Positions 41,025-49,106 of a DNA stretch of 64,000 nt are shown one piece after another. Position numbers and translations under genes: made by a program. A model generated the notes under the pieces. It did not search any database. It was not told where the DNA came from and worked only from the letters and a program-made list of their open reading frames with translations. Positions within the stretch are counted from its first letter, which is position 1; every line of letters starts with the position of its first letter. Source of the DNA: an uncultured Oscillospiraceae bacterium (GTDB taxonomy: Bacteria > Bacillota > Clostridia > Oscillospirales > Oscillospiraceae); the NCBI GenBank assembly GCA_947625045.1, contig CANQMW010000003.1:124001-188000 (forward strand). The letters are read 5' to 3'.

Positions 41025-41912
41025 TCAATCCTCCCGCTTTTTGCCCCAGAAGAACAGCGCCACGGTGCCGGGCCCCGTATGGGAGCCGATGACGGTGCCG
41101 ATATTGTTGATGAGCACCTTCCCGTCCAGCTTTGGGAACCGCTCCTCCACCAGCCGGGCCACCTCCTGGGCGTCGGCCAGGCAGGCGGAGTGGGACATAT
41201 AGCACTTGCCGTCGTAGCCAAGTCCCTTGTCGGCGCACTTTTCCATCTTTTCCACGATGGCCTTTATCACCTTGGGCTTGGTGCGTATCTTCTCCCGGGG
41301 GATGAGCCGGCCCTGGAAGTCCACGTTCATCAGCGGGCATATTTTGAGGGCCCCGCCGAACACCCCCGCCGCCTTGGAGATGCGCCCGCCCCGGACGAAG
41401 AAGGTGAGGTCCGTGGAGAAGAACCAGTGGTGCAGCCGCAGGCGGTTTTCCTCTGCCCAGGCCTTCAGCTCGTCTATGCCCATCCCCTCGTCCCGTTTGT
41501 CGGCCAGGGCGTCCATGAGAAGGCCGTAGCCGGAGGAGGCGGCCAGGGAGTCCACCACGTATATCTTCCGCTCGGGAAACCGCTCTCTCGCGATGGCGGC
41601 GGCGTTCACGGCGGAATTGTAGGTCCCCGATATGCCCGTGGACAGGGTCAGGTGCAGGATATCCTTCCCCTGCTCCAGAAAGGGGGTGAAGAAATCCAGA
41701 TATTCGGATATGTTCACCTGGGCGGTCTTGGTCATGGCCCCGTCGGCCATGGCCTTATAGAACTTGTCCAGAGGCATGCTCTGGCCCAGGTCGTCCATAT
41801 ACTCCTTCCCGTCCAGGAAGTAGTGGAAAAACACGCACTGGATATCCCGGCGCTGAAGATGCTCCCGGCTCAGGTCCGCGGTGGAGCAGCAGCTCAAAAC
41901 ATAATCGCTCAT
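41025..41912 (-). CDS. DegV family fatty-acid-binding protein
   Basis: 295 residues from MSDYVLSCCSTADLSREHL, with AAGGAGG upstream; the frame extends 31 codons further without support. DegV marks: CSTADLS near the N-terminus, HLTLSTGISGTYNSA, VVDSLAASSGYGLL, FFVRGGRISKAAG and IGSHTGPGTVALFF. Such proteins bind fatty acids and can serve fatty-acid kinase as FakB; no FakA is in the window. Confidence 0.92.
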   Translation of the reverse strand: MSDYVLSCCSTADLSREHLQRRDIQCVFFHYFLDGKEYMDDLGQSMPLDKFYKAMADGAMTKTAQVNISEYLDFFTPFLEQGKDILHLTLSTGISGTYNSAVNAAAIARERFPERKIYVVDSLAASSGYGLLMDALADKRDEGMGIDELKAWAEENRLRLHHWFFSTDLTFFVRGGRISKAAGVFGGALKICPLMNVDFQGRLIPREKIRTKPKVIKAIVEKMEKCADKGLGYDGKCYMSHSACLADAQEVARLVEERFPKLDGKVLINNIGTVIGSHTGPGTVALFFWGKKRED

Positions 41913-41948
41913 GGGTGTCCTCCTTGTAAGGGTCCGTTTCCGGCGCTT

Positions 41949-41978
41949 ATTATAATCCCTCTTTTTTCCAAAAGGCAA
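41949..41978 (-). promoter_or_regulatory. Promoter of degV
   Basis: TTGCCT (41973-41978) and TATAAT (41949-41954), 18-base spacer on the minus strand. Confidence 0.65.
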
Positions 41979-42002
41979 CCTAAACCGCCGAAAACGCCCT
42001 CT

Positions 42003-42050
42003 CAAAAAAACGCCGGGGCGGAGAATCGCTCTCCGCTCCGGCTATTTTTA
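42003..42050. terminator. Terminator after the XRE membrane regulator
   Basis: A long GC stem with one mismatch (42012-42024 paired with 42030-42042) followed by GTTTTTTTG on the minus strand, and by TATTTTTAT on the plus strand. Confidence 0.8.
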
Positions 42051-42078
42051 TTCTACGATACGGAGAATGTCCCTGTTT

Positions 42079-42681
42079 TCAGGCCCTGCGCCCCTGGATA
42101 TGGAAGCACAGGACCACCAGGATCTCCGCCGGTATGAGTATCAAAAAGAGCTGCCAGGGCGTATACCGCCGCAAAAAGAGGAATATGAGCGTGATGATGG
42201 TGGCCACCAGCGCCATGACGATGATCATATTGTGCCGGCCCTTGTTCCACACGGAGTTCAGCACCAGCAGCGTGATGAGGCTCACGGGCACGGCGCAGGC
42301 GAATATGATCCACAGCCGCGCGTCCATCACCAGCCAGAACACCACGAACATGATGACCGCCATGGTCCATATGCCTACGATGGCCACCATGGTCACCATC
42401 CGGCTGGAGAAGGTGGGCGCCGCGGCCTTTTCCGCCGCTTTGGCCTTTTCCACCGGGTCCTGCCAGGCCGTGTCGTCATGCAGCAGCTCGTCCACGGTCA
42501 GACCGTATATCTCCGCCAGGCGGGTGAGGCTGTAGGCGTCGGGCATGGACTCGCCCCGCTCCCACTTGGACACGGTCTTGTCGGAGTAGTTGAGCTTTTC
42601 CCCCAGCTCCGCCTGGGTCATGCCCGCCTTCTGGCGCAGCTTGATGAGGTTGCTGGCCACCACCAGCTTCAGCTCGTCCAT
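42079..42681 (-). CDS. XRE-family regulator with a membrane domain
   Basis: 200 residues. Residues 5-62 are a Cro/CI helix-turn-helix (LIKLRQKAGMTQAELGEKL, YSDKTVSKWERGESMPDAYSL). Residues 95-195 contain four transmembrane helices. HTH-membrane proteins of this form are common in Clostridia; the membrane part may sense the envelope. GGAGAGGAGG precedes the ATG. Probably in one transcript with the upstream lipid-kinase-like gene, 39 bases away. Confidence 0.85.
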   Translation of the reverse strand: MDELKLVVASNLIKLRQKAGMTQAELGEKLNYSDKTVSKWERGESMPDAYSLTRLAEIYGLTVDELLHDDTAWQDPVEKAKAAEKAAAPTFSSRMVTMVAIVGIWTMAVIMFVVFWLVMDARLWIIFACAVPVSLITLLVLNSVWNKGRHNMIIVMALVATIITLIFLFLRRYTPWQLFLILIPAEILVVLCFHIQGRRA

Positions 42682-42720
42682 GGATACGCCTCCTCTCCCT
42701 GGGAAATGGTCGTCTTTATT

Positions 42721-43605
42721 TTAACATACCTGTCCGGAATGCGCAAGCGCCGGGACCATTTTCGATGCCTTGAACGCCGTGACCCGCTCCGTGGGCTCCC
42801 CGTCCAGGTTGTTGCCCATGGGCCTGTCGAAGGTGATCTCGATCTCATGGCCGAAGCGCACGTCGCACTCCTTCATCTTCACGTGCCCGCCCCATAGGAT
42901 CTTTACGATATTCGCCAGCGCCCTCGGCCTGCTCAGGCCGTGGAGCACCACGCAGCAGAGCTTATCGCTCTTCCGGTCCTGCCCGGGGGCCAGCATCATG
43001 CCGCCGCCCACGTACCGGCCGTTGAAGGCGGAGGCCACCCACACCTGCTCGTAGTCCTTCGTGACCCCGTCCACGGTGACGGAGGCCTTGGCGGGCTGGT
43101 AGTCCTTCAAAAGCAGCCGCAGGGCCACCATAATGTAGTTGGCGGGCCGGCCCAGGCGGGCCTTCTCCTGCTCCGCCTGCTCGCAGGTCTGGCCGTCCAG
43201 GCCGAAGCTGACGTTGTTGATGAACCGGCGGCGCTGGCCGCCCACCTCCGCCGCCGGCAGGTCTTTGAGGTAGGGGTTCAACAGCACCATCTGCTGCTTT
43301 TTCTTTCCCAGCACGTCCCGGAGAAAGTCGTTGCCCGTACCCATCCGCCAGAGATACAGCGGCGCTTCCGGCACCCGCCCGTCCAGGGCGTTCACCAGAT
43401 AGTGGAGCGTGCCGTCGCCCCCGCATAAAATGGCCTCGTCTCCCTGGCCCATAGCCATCAGGAGGGCCGCTTCGTCCTCCTTCGTCACGTCAACCAGCTC
43501 CGGCGTCTCGTCCTTATGGCGCTGGCCCGCGGCGGCGATGACCCCGTCCAGGCCCTCGGTGCCCTTACCGTTGTTGGCAAGGGGATTGTAGAGGATGTAT
43601 ATCAT
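42721..43605 (-). CDS. Diacylglycerol/lipid kinase family protein
   Basis: 294 residues. DAGK catalytic motif ILCGGDGTLHYLVNAL, MGTGNDFLRD, and the C-terminal beta domain with WVASAFNGRYVGGGMMLAP and NLDGEP. It probably phosphorylates a lipid headgroup; the exact substrate is not evident. Opens MIYILYNPLANNGKG, normal for the YegS/DgkB family. Confidence 0.88.
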   Translation of the reverse strand: MIYILYNPLANNGKGTEGLDGVIAAAGQRHKDETPELVDVTKEDEAALLMAMGQGDEAILCGGDGTLHYLVNALDGRVPEAPLYLWRMGTGNDFLRDVLGKKKQQMVLLNPYLKDLPAAEVGGQRRRFINNVSFGLDGQTCEQAEQEKARLGRPANYIMVALRLLLKDYQPAKASVTVDGVTKDYEQVWVASAFNGRYVGGGMMLAPGQDRKSDKLCCVVLHGLSRPRALANIVKILWGGHVKMKECDVRFGHEIEITFDRPMGNNLDGEPTERVTAFKASKMVPALAHSGQVC

Positions 43606-43643
43606 CGTCTTTCTCTCTCCGATAATATAAGATTCCTTGATCG

Positions 43644-43672
43644 ATTATACTGCATCAGCCCCATTTCGTAAA
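43644..43672 (-). promoter_or_regulatory. Promoter of the lipid-kinase gene
   Basis: TTTACG (43667-43672) and TATAAT (43644-43649), 17-base spacer on the minus strand. Confidence 0.6.
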
Positions 43673-43756
43673 GTCCTTTTGCTGTCCGGTTTATGGGACT
43701 TTCTCTCCTGTATCATACAGTCAGAAAAACAAAAAACGCTTAAGGAGGACAACATC

Positions 43757-43873
43757 ATGCGCGGATATTTCACCTCTTCCGGATTCTACGGCCTGGTGGA
43801 CGGCCGGTACATGCTCTTCGCCAGCGAGGCGGAGTACTACGAATACCTGGAAAATGAGGAAGAAGACTCTTGA
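43757..43873 (+). CDS. Conserved-looking 38-residue protein
   Basis: A 38-residue product starting MRGYFTSSGFYGLVDGRYML and ending in an acidic run (EYLENEEEDS). TAAGGAGGACAAC gives an ideal ribosome binding site. The frame extends upstream but only this ATG has a site. It is rich in Tyr, Phe and Gly in its first half. The look (short aromatic hairpin then acidic helix) recalls small proteins seen in other Clostridia, but I assign no function. The promoter for the next gene overlaps its stop codon. Confidence 0.7.
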   Translation: MRGYFTSSGFYGLVDGRYMLFASEAEYYEYLENEEEDS

Positions 43874-43898
43874 CAACCGCACTTTCGTACTGTATAGT
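43870..43898 (+). promoter_or_regulatory. Promoter of the riboswitch-transporter unit
   Basis: TTGACA (43870-43875) overlapping the small-protein stop codon, 17-base spacer, TATAGT (43893-43898). Confidence 0.85.
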
Positions 43899-43902
43899 AT
43901 GA

Positions 43903-44040
43903 AACAGCCAATTTCATAGAGGCTAACTGGGCAGTTCGTGACCATCCTGCCCTACGCCGGGAGACCGGCGTAAAATCAAAACTACGGCGAGGGGACCAGC
44001 ATTTCATGTCATGGGGAGCGCGGTAGCGCTCCCTTGTTGT
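43903..44040 (+). promoter_or_regulatory. Candidate preQ1-type riboswitch with terminator
   Basis: A structured leader directly after the promoter: AGCC/GGCT, GGGCAG/CTGCCC and ACGCCGG/CCGGCGT helices, then the A-rich AAAATCAAAACTA, whose CTA can pair back with TAG in the first loop as in preQ1 pseudoknots. A terminator (GGGAGCGC stem 44014-44021 with 44026-44033, then TTGTTGTGT) precedes the ribosome binding site. The controlled gene is a queuosine-precursor transporter. The extra helices suit the larger class III preQ1 aptamer; class is uncertain. Confidence 0.6.
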
Positions 44041-44061
44041 GTCTCCGGGAAGGAAAATTGA

Positions 44062-44775
44062 ATGAACGAGCTTATCCTGGCGGTATCCGTGGTGTTCATC
44101 TTCGGGGCCGTGCTGCTGGCCTACCGGCTGTTCGGCGACGTGGGCCTGTACGGCATGACGGTGACGGTGACCATCCTGTCCAACATCGAGGTCCTGATCC
44201 TAGTGGTGGCCTTCGGCATGGAGCAGACATTGGGCAATGTCCTCTTCGCCGCGACATTCCTCATCACGGACATCCTGAGCGAGAATTCCGGCAAGAAGGC
44301 CGCCAACCGGGCGGTGCTCCTGGGCATATGCGCGTCGGTGTTCTTCGCCCTTCTCACCTACAGCTGGATGCTGTACGTCCCGGCGGAGAGCGACTGGGCC
44401 ATGCCCTCCATCCGGGCCATCTTCTCCACCACCCCCCGCATGGTCCTGGCCAGCATGTCGGTGTACGCCGTGAGCCAGTTCCTGGACGTGTGGCTCTACC
44501 ATAAGTGGTGGGACCTGACGGACAAGAGATTCGGCGACCACCGGCGCTTCCTGTGGCTCCGGAATAACGGCTCCACCCTCATCAGCCAGCTTGTGAACAC
44601 GGTGCTCTTCAATCTCGCCGCCTTCGCGGGCATGGAGGGCTACACCCCCCCGCTCCTTACCAGCATCATCCTCTCCGGCTATGCCATCTACGTGGTGACC
44701 AGCCTTCTGGACACCCCGGCGGTGTACATCGCCCGGAGGATACACGACAAAAAAGCCACGCTCAGGGGAGCGTGA
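44062..44775 (+). CDS. Queuosine precursor transporter, YhhQ family
   Basis: 237 residues with six predicted transmembrane helices and the family marks ILSNIEVLILVVAFGMEQTLGN, FLITDILSENSGKKAANRAV, and LRNNGSTLISQLVNTVLF. It imports queuine, preQ0 or preQ1 for tRNA modification. A GGAAGG site lies upstream of the ATG. Control by a preQ1-type riboswitch is suggested by the leader. Confidence 0.9.
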   Translation: MNELILAVSVVFIFGAVLLAYRLFGDVGLYGMTVTVTILSNIEVLILVVAFGMEQTLGNVLFAATFLITDILSENSGKKAANRAVLLGICASVFFALLTYSWMLYVPAESDWAMPSIRAIFSTTPRMVLASMSVYAVSQFLDVWLYHKWWDLTDKRFGDHRRFLWLRNNGSTLISQLVNTVLFNLAAFAGMEGYTPPLLTSIILSGYAIYVVTSLLDTPAVYIARRIHDKKATLRGA

Positions 44776-44785
44776 CCGGCGGACA

Positions 44786-44822
44786 GGCCGGACGGGAACT
44801 TACTTCCCGCCCGGCCATTTTT
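44786..44822. terminator. Terminator shared by convergent yhhQ and FNT genes
   Basis: GGCCGG-A-CGGGAA paired with TTCCCG-C-CCGGCC around CTTAC, followed by ATTTTTA on the plus strand. Confidence 0.85.
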
Positions 44823-44826
44823 ATGC

Positions 44827-45582
44827 TCATTTCTTCGGCCTGTTCACCGCCCAGAGGACCGTCCCCAGTCCCGCGCCGCCCAGGATATTGCCGATGGTCA
44901 CGGGCAGCAGGTTCTTTACGAACATGGCCCCCCAGGTGAGCCCCTGGGCCTCCGCGCCGTACCGCCCGGCGGCGAAGAGCCCCGCGGGGATGAAGAACAT
45001 GTTGGCCACGGAGTGCTCATACCCGCACAGCACGAACACCATCACCGGGAAGTAGAGGCAGATGACCTTCCCCCCGGCGTCCTTGGCCGCCATGCCCATC
45101 CATACCGCCGCGCAGACCAGGATATTGCACAGCACACCCCGCATGACCGCCTCCCCGAAGGGGATGGACACCTTCGCCGCCGCCGTGGCGATGAGGGGCT
45201 CATACCAGGCCCCGAAGGCCCCGCCGTACACCGCCAGTGCCGCGATCAGCACCGAGCCCGCGAAGTTGCCTATGTACACAATGAGCCAGGCCAGGAGCAT
45301 CTGTCCCGGCGTTATACGCTTTTCCCACAGGGAGATGACCATGAGATTGTTGCCGGTGAACAGCTCGCTTCCCACGATGACCACCATGGCCAGCCCCGCC
45401 GGGAAGATGCATGCCCCCGCCAGCTTTCCCGCGGCGGCGGAGCCGATGGCCGAGGCCGCCCCGGCGAAGGCGATGAACGCTCCCGCCAGCACAGCCAGCA
45501 GGAACATCCGCCCCTTGGGCATGACCGCTTTATTGTACCCGGTCTCCACATAGGAGGCTGCTATTTCCTTGGGCGTATTCAT
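44827..45582 (-). CDS. Formate/nitrite (FNT) family channel
   Basis: 251 residues, six transmembrane helices. FNT marks: the first-helix AGAFIAFAGAAS, GSELFTGNNLMVI, and CNILVCAAVWMGMAAKDAGGK followed by GYEHSVANMFFIPAGL (conserved pore His in EHSVAN). A pentameric channel for formate, nitrite or hydrosulfide; the anion cannot be told from sequence alone. Ordinary length. Confidence 0.93.
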   Translation of the reverse strand: MNTPKEIAASYVETGYNKAVMPKGRMFLLAVLAGAFIAFAGAASAIGSAAAGKLAGACIFPAGLAMVVIVGSELFTGNNLMVISLWEKRITPGQMLLAWLIVYIGNFAGSVLIAALAVYGGAFGAWYEPLIATAAAKVSIPFGEAVMRGVLCNILVCAAVWMGMAAKDAGGKVICLYFPVMVFVLCGYEHSVANMFFIPAGLFAAGRYGAEAQGLTWGAMFVKNLLPVTIGNILGGAGLGTVLWAVNRPKK

Positions 45583-45729
45583 ATCTCCTCCCTTCCCCGC
45601 CGCAAAACCCTTGCAATGGCGGCAGGATGGCTGTAATATATTGACAGCGACAGATCACGATAGAAGTATACCATTTTTCGCCCTGTCCGTCTACGGCGGG
45701 GCCCGTTTTATTTAAGAAGGGAACATCCC

Positions 45730-47028
45730 ATGCTGAAACAGCCAAATCTGACCGTGAACGACGCCGGCCACCTATGCGTGGGCGGCATGGATACCGTCGC
45801 CCTGGCGGAGAAGTACGGCACACCGTTATACCTGCTGGACGAGGACATGGTCCGCGCCCGGATGGGGCTCTATGCCTCCGCCATGGCCGCCCACCTCCCC
45901 GCCGGCAGCCGCCCCTACTACGCCTCCAAGGCCCTGTGCTGCAAGGAGCTTTGCCGCTGGGCGAAGGAGGAGGGCCTGGGCCTGGACGCGGTGTCCTCCG
46001 GCGAGCTCTATACCGCTCTCGCCGCCGGCTTCCCGGCAGAAAACATATGCCTTCACGGCAACGCCAAGACCGTGGAGGACATCCGCTACGCCATAGACAG
46101 CGGCGTGGGCCTCATCGCCGCTGATGGCGAGGAGGAGCTTTACCGCATCGACGCTATCGCAGGCGAAAAAGGTGTGCGCCAAAAAGTCCTGCTGCGGGTG
46201 ACGCCGGGCATCGACCCCCACACCTTCGCCGCCGTGAACACCGGCGTCATCGACGTGAAGTTCGGCGTGCCCATCCCCACGGGCCAGGCCCTGGCCGTGA
46301 CAAAGACGGCCCTTTCTTTGCCCCACATCGCCCTGGAGGGCTTCCACTGCCACGTGGGCTCCCAGATCTTCGACGCCGATCCCTTCCTGCTGGAGGCGGA
46401 CGTGATGGCCGCTTTTTTGGCCGACGTGCACCGGGAGACGGGCTATATTGCCCCCGTCCTGGACCTGGGCGGCGGCTTCGCCGTGGCCTACAGCGGAGAC
46501 GACGCCGCTCCCGACTGCGCCAGGATGATCGCCGCCCTGGCCGCCAGGCTCAGGGAGAACTTCGCCCGCTATGACTACCCCCTGCCACGCGTCATTCTGG
46601 AGCCGGGCCGGGGCATCGTGGCCGCGGCGGGCGTGACCCTCTACACCGTGCAGAACGTGAAGACTGTCCCCGGCGGGGCCTGCTACGTGGCCCTGGACGG
46701 GGGCATGACCGACGACCCCCGCTACGCCCTCTACGGCGCCCGCTACACCGCCCTCATCGCCGACAGGGCAAGCGAGCCCCAGACGGAGCGGGTCACTCTC
46801 GCGGGCCGCTGCTGCGAAAGCGGGGACCTGCTGGGGGAGGACATGCCCCTTCAAAAAGCCCGCGTCGGGGATACCCTGGCGGTGCTGGTGACGGGGGCCT
46901 ACAACTACTCCATGGCCTCCAATTATAACCGCGTCCCCCGGCCGCCCATCGCGGCCCTCCGGGGCGGAGAAGACCGGCTCATCGTCCGCCGGGAGACATT
47001 GGCGGACGTGGCGGGGTGCGACCTGTGA
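45730..47028 (+). CDS. lysA: Diaminopimelate decarboxylase
   Basis: 432 residues. PLP Lys in PYYASKALCCKEL; substrate and PLP motifs HCHVGSQIFD, DLGGGFAV, EPGRGIVAAAG, and the active-site GRCCESGDLLGEDMPL, then GAYNYSMASNYN. Converts meso-diaminopimelate to lysine. AAGAAGGGAAC precedes the ATG; a TTGACA lies near 45641 upstream with an imperfect -10. Translationally coupled to the next gene. Confidence 0.94.
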   Translation: MLKQPNLTVNDAGHLCVGGMDTVALAEKYGTPLYLLDEDMVRARMGLYASAMAAHLPAGSRPYYASKALCCKELCRWAKEEGLGLDAVSSGELYTALAAGFPAENICLHGNAKTVEDIRYAIDSGVGLIAADGEEELYRIDAIAGEKGVRQKVLLRVTPGIDPHTFAAVNTGVIDVKFGVPIPTGQALAVTKTALSLPHIALEGFHCHVGSQIFDADPFLLEADVMAAFLADVHRETGYIAPVLDLGGGFAVAYSGDDAAPDCARMIAALAARLRENFARYDYPLPRVILEPGRGIVAAAGVTLYTVQNVKTVPGGACYVALDGGMTDDPRYALYGARYTALIADRASEPQTERVTLAGRCCESGDLLGEDMPLQKARVGDTLAVLVTGAYNYSMASNYNRVPRPPIAALRGGEDRLIVRRETLADVAGCDL

Positions 47029-47666
47029 GGGCCGCCATCCTGGGCTATGCCGAGCGGGTGGGCAATTATACGGCCGCTCTGGAGGCCGTAGGCGTGGAGC
47101 CTTTCGTCACCCTCTCCCCGGCGGAGGCATCCACCTGCGCCGGGCTGCTGCTCCCCGGCGGCGGGGACGTGGACCCGGCCCGCTTCGGCCAGCCGGACAG
47201 GGGCTCCCGGGACATAGACCTTTCCCTGGACGAGGCCCAGCTCACCGCCCTGGACCTGTTCGTAAAGGCGGGCAAGCCCATCCTCGGCATATGCCGGGGC
47301 CACCAGGTATTGAACATATACTTTGGCGGGGACCTCGTCCAGGACCTGCCCACCGCACTCACCCACATGGCAACGGAGCAGGATGACCGCCTCCACCCCG
47401 TCACCCTCGCCCCGGGGAGCCTCCTGTGCCGTCTCTACGGCGATACCGCCCCCGTCAACAGCGCCCACCACCAGGGCCTGGACCGCATTGGCGCGGGCCT
47501 CCGGGCCACGGCCTGGGCCCCCGACGGGGTCATAGAGGCCATCGAGCACGAGACCCTCCCCATCCTGGGCGTCCAGTTCCACCCCGAGCGCATGGCCTTT
47601 GCCCACACCCGCCCCGACACCGCCGACGGCGCGGCCATATTTGAATGGTTCGCCAGTCAATTGTAG
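47025..47666 (+). CDS. Gamma-glutamyl hydrolase-like class I amidotransferase (peptidase C26)
   Basis: 213 residues. GTG at 47025 overlaps the lysA stop (GTGA) and lies eight bases after GGCGGGG. Motifs: LLLPGGGDVDPARF, nucleophile Cys in GICRGHQVLNIYFGG, SAHHQGL, and the His-Glu pair in VQFHPERMA. This set is typical of gamma-glutamyl-GABA hydrolase (PuuD-like) proteins. Coupling to lysA is notable: the substrate may be a gamma-glutamyl or peptidoglycan-derived peptide. Confidence 0.85.
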   Translation: MRAAILGYAERVGNYTAALEAVGVEPFVTLSPAEASTCAGLLLPGGGDVDPARFGQPDRGSRDIDLSLDEAQLTALDLFVKAGKPILGICRGHQVLNIYFGGDLVQDLPTALTHMATEQDDRLHPVTLAPGSLLCRLYGDTAPVNSAHHQGLDRIGAGLRATAWAPDGVIEAIEHETLPILGVQFHPERMAFAHTRPDTADGAAIFEWFASQL

Positions 47667-47675
47667 GAAGTAAAA

Positions 47676-47783
47676 GGCCCCCTTGTGCAAAGGGGGCTGG
47701 CAGCGCGAAGCGCTGACTGGGGGATTGTCTGACAACCCCTCCGAGCGGCTGACGCCGCCCACCTCCCCTTGCACAGGGGAGGC
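47676..47783 (+). repeat. Hairpin-rich intergenic repeat element
   Basis: GGCCCCCTTGTGCAAAGGGGGC at the left end and CCTCCCCTTGCACAGGGGAGG at the right end bracket an internal AGCGCGAAGCGCT hairpin and GGGGATTGTC. The form matches the palindromic intergenic repeats common in Oscillospirales genomes; being near the end of a gene is typical. No coding potential. Confidence 0.6.
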
Positions 47784-47793
47784 GCATAAAGTG

Positions 47794-47826
47794 AAGGACC
47801 TGCTTTTCAGCAGGTCCTTATTTTTT
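47794..47826. terminator. Terminator between convergent gene pairs
   Basis: AAGGACCTGC/GCAGGTCCTT stem around TTTTCA, followed by ATTTTTT on the plus strand. Confidence 0.85.
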
Positions 47827-49090
47827 ATTCGCGTCTTAAAGCATCGATGGGATTCAGATTCGCCGCCTTCACCGCCGGGATCATGCCGAACACCACGCCG
47901 ATGAGCATGGAGAACAGCACCGCCACCGCGATGGCCGGGTAGCTGACGGCGGAGGGCGTGCCCATGGCCGAGGCGATGAACCGGCTCAGGCCCAGGCCCG
48001 CCGCCACGCCCAGCATCCCGCCGATGCTGGTCAGGGCCGCGGCCTCCGTCAAAAACTGCCAGAGGATGCGCCGCTTCCGGGCGCCGATGGCTTTTTTCAG
48101 GCCTATCTCCCGCGTCCGCTCCGTGACCGTCACCAGCATGATGTTCATCACGCCGATACCGCCAACCAGCAGGGATATGCCCGCGATCCACAAAAGCTGG
48201 TTGTTGGTCGCGTTGGAGAACTCCTGCAGCTGGGCCGCCTGGCCCATCAGGTCGTCGCTCTTGTAGGAGAAGCTGCCCTGATTCGTGGTGATCTGGCTGT
48301 CGGTAAGGATGTCCTCCGCCTGCTGACCGATGGCCGTCATGTCATCGGTGCTGGCGGCCTTCAGGATGACCGCCTGGGGCTCGTCGAAAGCGTAGGCGAT
48401 GGGCCAGTCGGCCAGGGGTATGAACACCCGCCCGCCGGTATTCTGGGCGTACATGGTGTAGTCCCGGTAGGACTCGATGGCGTAATCGCTCCTGGCACTC
48501 TCGCTCACTACGCCCACCACGGTGAAGGGCTCGTTTTTGATCTCCAGGATCTCCCCCACCGGGTCCGCCCCGCCGAAGAGGCGGGTGACGGTCCCCTCGT
48601 CCACGATGGCAACCTTGCGGAAGCTGTCGAAGTCCTCGGTGAGGAACCCCCGGCCGTTTCGCAGCCGGTAGCCGGCGGCGTCGAAGTAGTGCTCATCCAC
48701 GCCGAATATCTCGCCGGAATAGGACTTGTTGCCGAAGCACACGTCCCCGTCGTAGCTGTCCACCCGCCGGGAGCAGTAGAGACTGACGGATACCACATTG
48801 TCCAGTGCCTGGAGCTTCTCCTTCGTCTCCTCCGACACGGGCAGGACCCCCTCCGGGGCGGGGTTCCAGTTGGAGATGGTGTAGGCGTAGTTGTCCTGGT
48901 AAAGCTGTACGGTGACGGCGTTGGTGCCGGAGCCTATGAGGCTCTCCTTGATCTGGTCGTTGGTGCCCTTGATGGTGGACACGATGGTGATGATGGCGGC
49001 GATGCCGATGATGATGCCCAGCATGGTCAGAAACGACCGCATCTTATGGCCCCAGATGCCCTGGAACGCCAGCGAAATGTTCTCGAACAC
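47825..49090 (-). CDS. MacB-type ABC transporter permease (FtsX-like)
   Basis: 421 residues from GTG at 49090, AGGAGG seven bases upstream. One N-terminal transmembrane helix (FLTMLGIIIGIAAIITIVSTIKG), a periplasmic-type MacB core domain (about 40-285), then three C-terminal helices with the FtsX signature VGGIGVMNIMLVTVTERTREIGLKKAIGARKRRIL. Works with the ATPase and two adaptors upstream, in one operon. Likely exports a peptide, lipid or drug. Confidence 0.92.
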   Translation of the reverse strand: MFENISLAFQGIWGHKMRSFLTMLGIIIGIAAIITIVSTIKGTNDQIKESLIGSGTNAVTVQLYQDNYAYTISNWNPAPEGVLPVSEETKEKLQALDNVVSVSLYCSRRVDSYDGDVCFGNKSYSGEIFGVDEHYFDAAGYRLRNGRGFLTEDFDSFRKVAIVDEGTVTRLFGGADPVGEILEIKNEPFTVVGVVSESARSDYAIESYRDYTMYAQNTGGRVFIPLADWPIAYAFDEPQAVILKAASTDDMTAIGQQAEDILTDSQITTNQGSFSYKSDDLMGQAAQLQEFSNATNNQLLWIAGISLLVGGIGVMNIMLVTVTERTREIGLKKAIGARKRRILWQFLTEAAALTSIGGMLGVAAGLGLSRFIASAMGTPSAVSYPAIAVAVLFSMLIGVVFGMIPAVKAANLNPIDALRRE

Positions 49091-49106
49091 GGTCCTGCCT
49101 CCTGCG

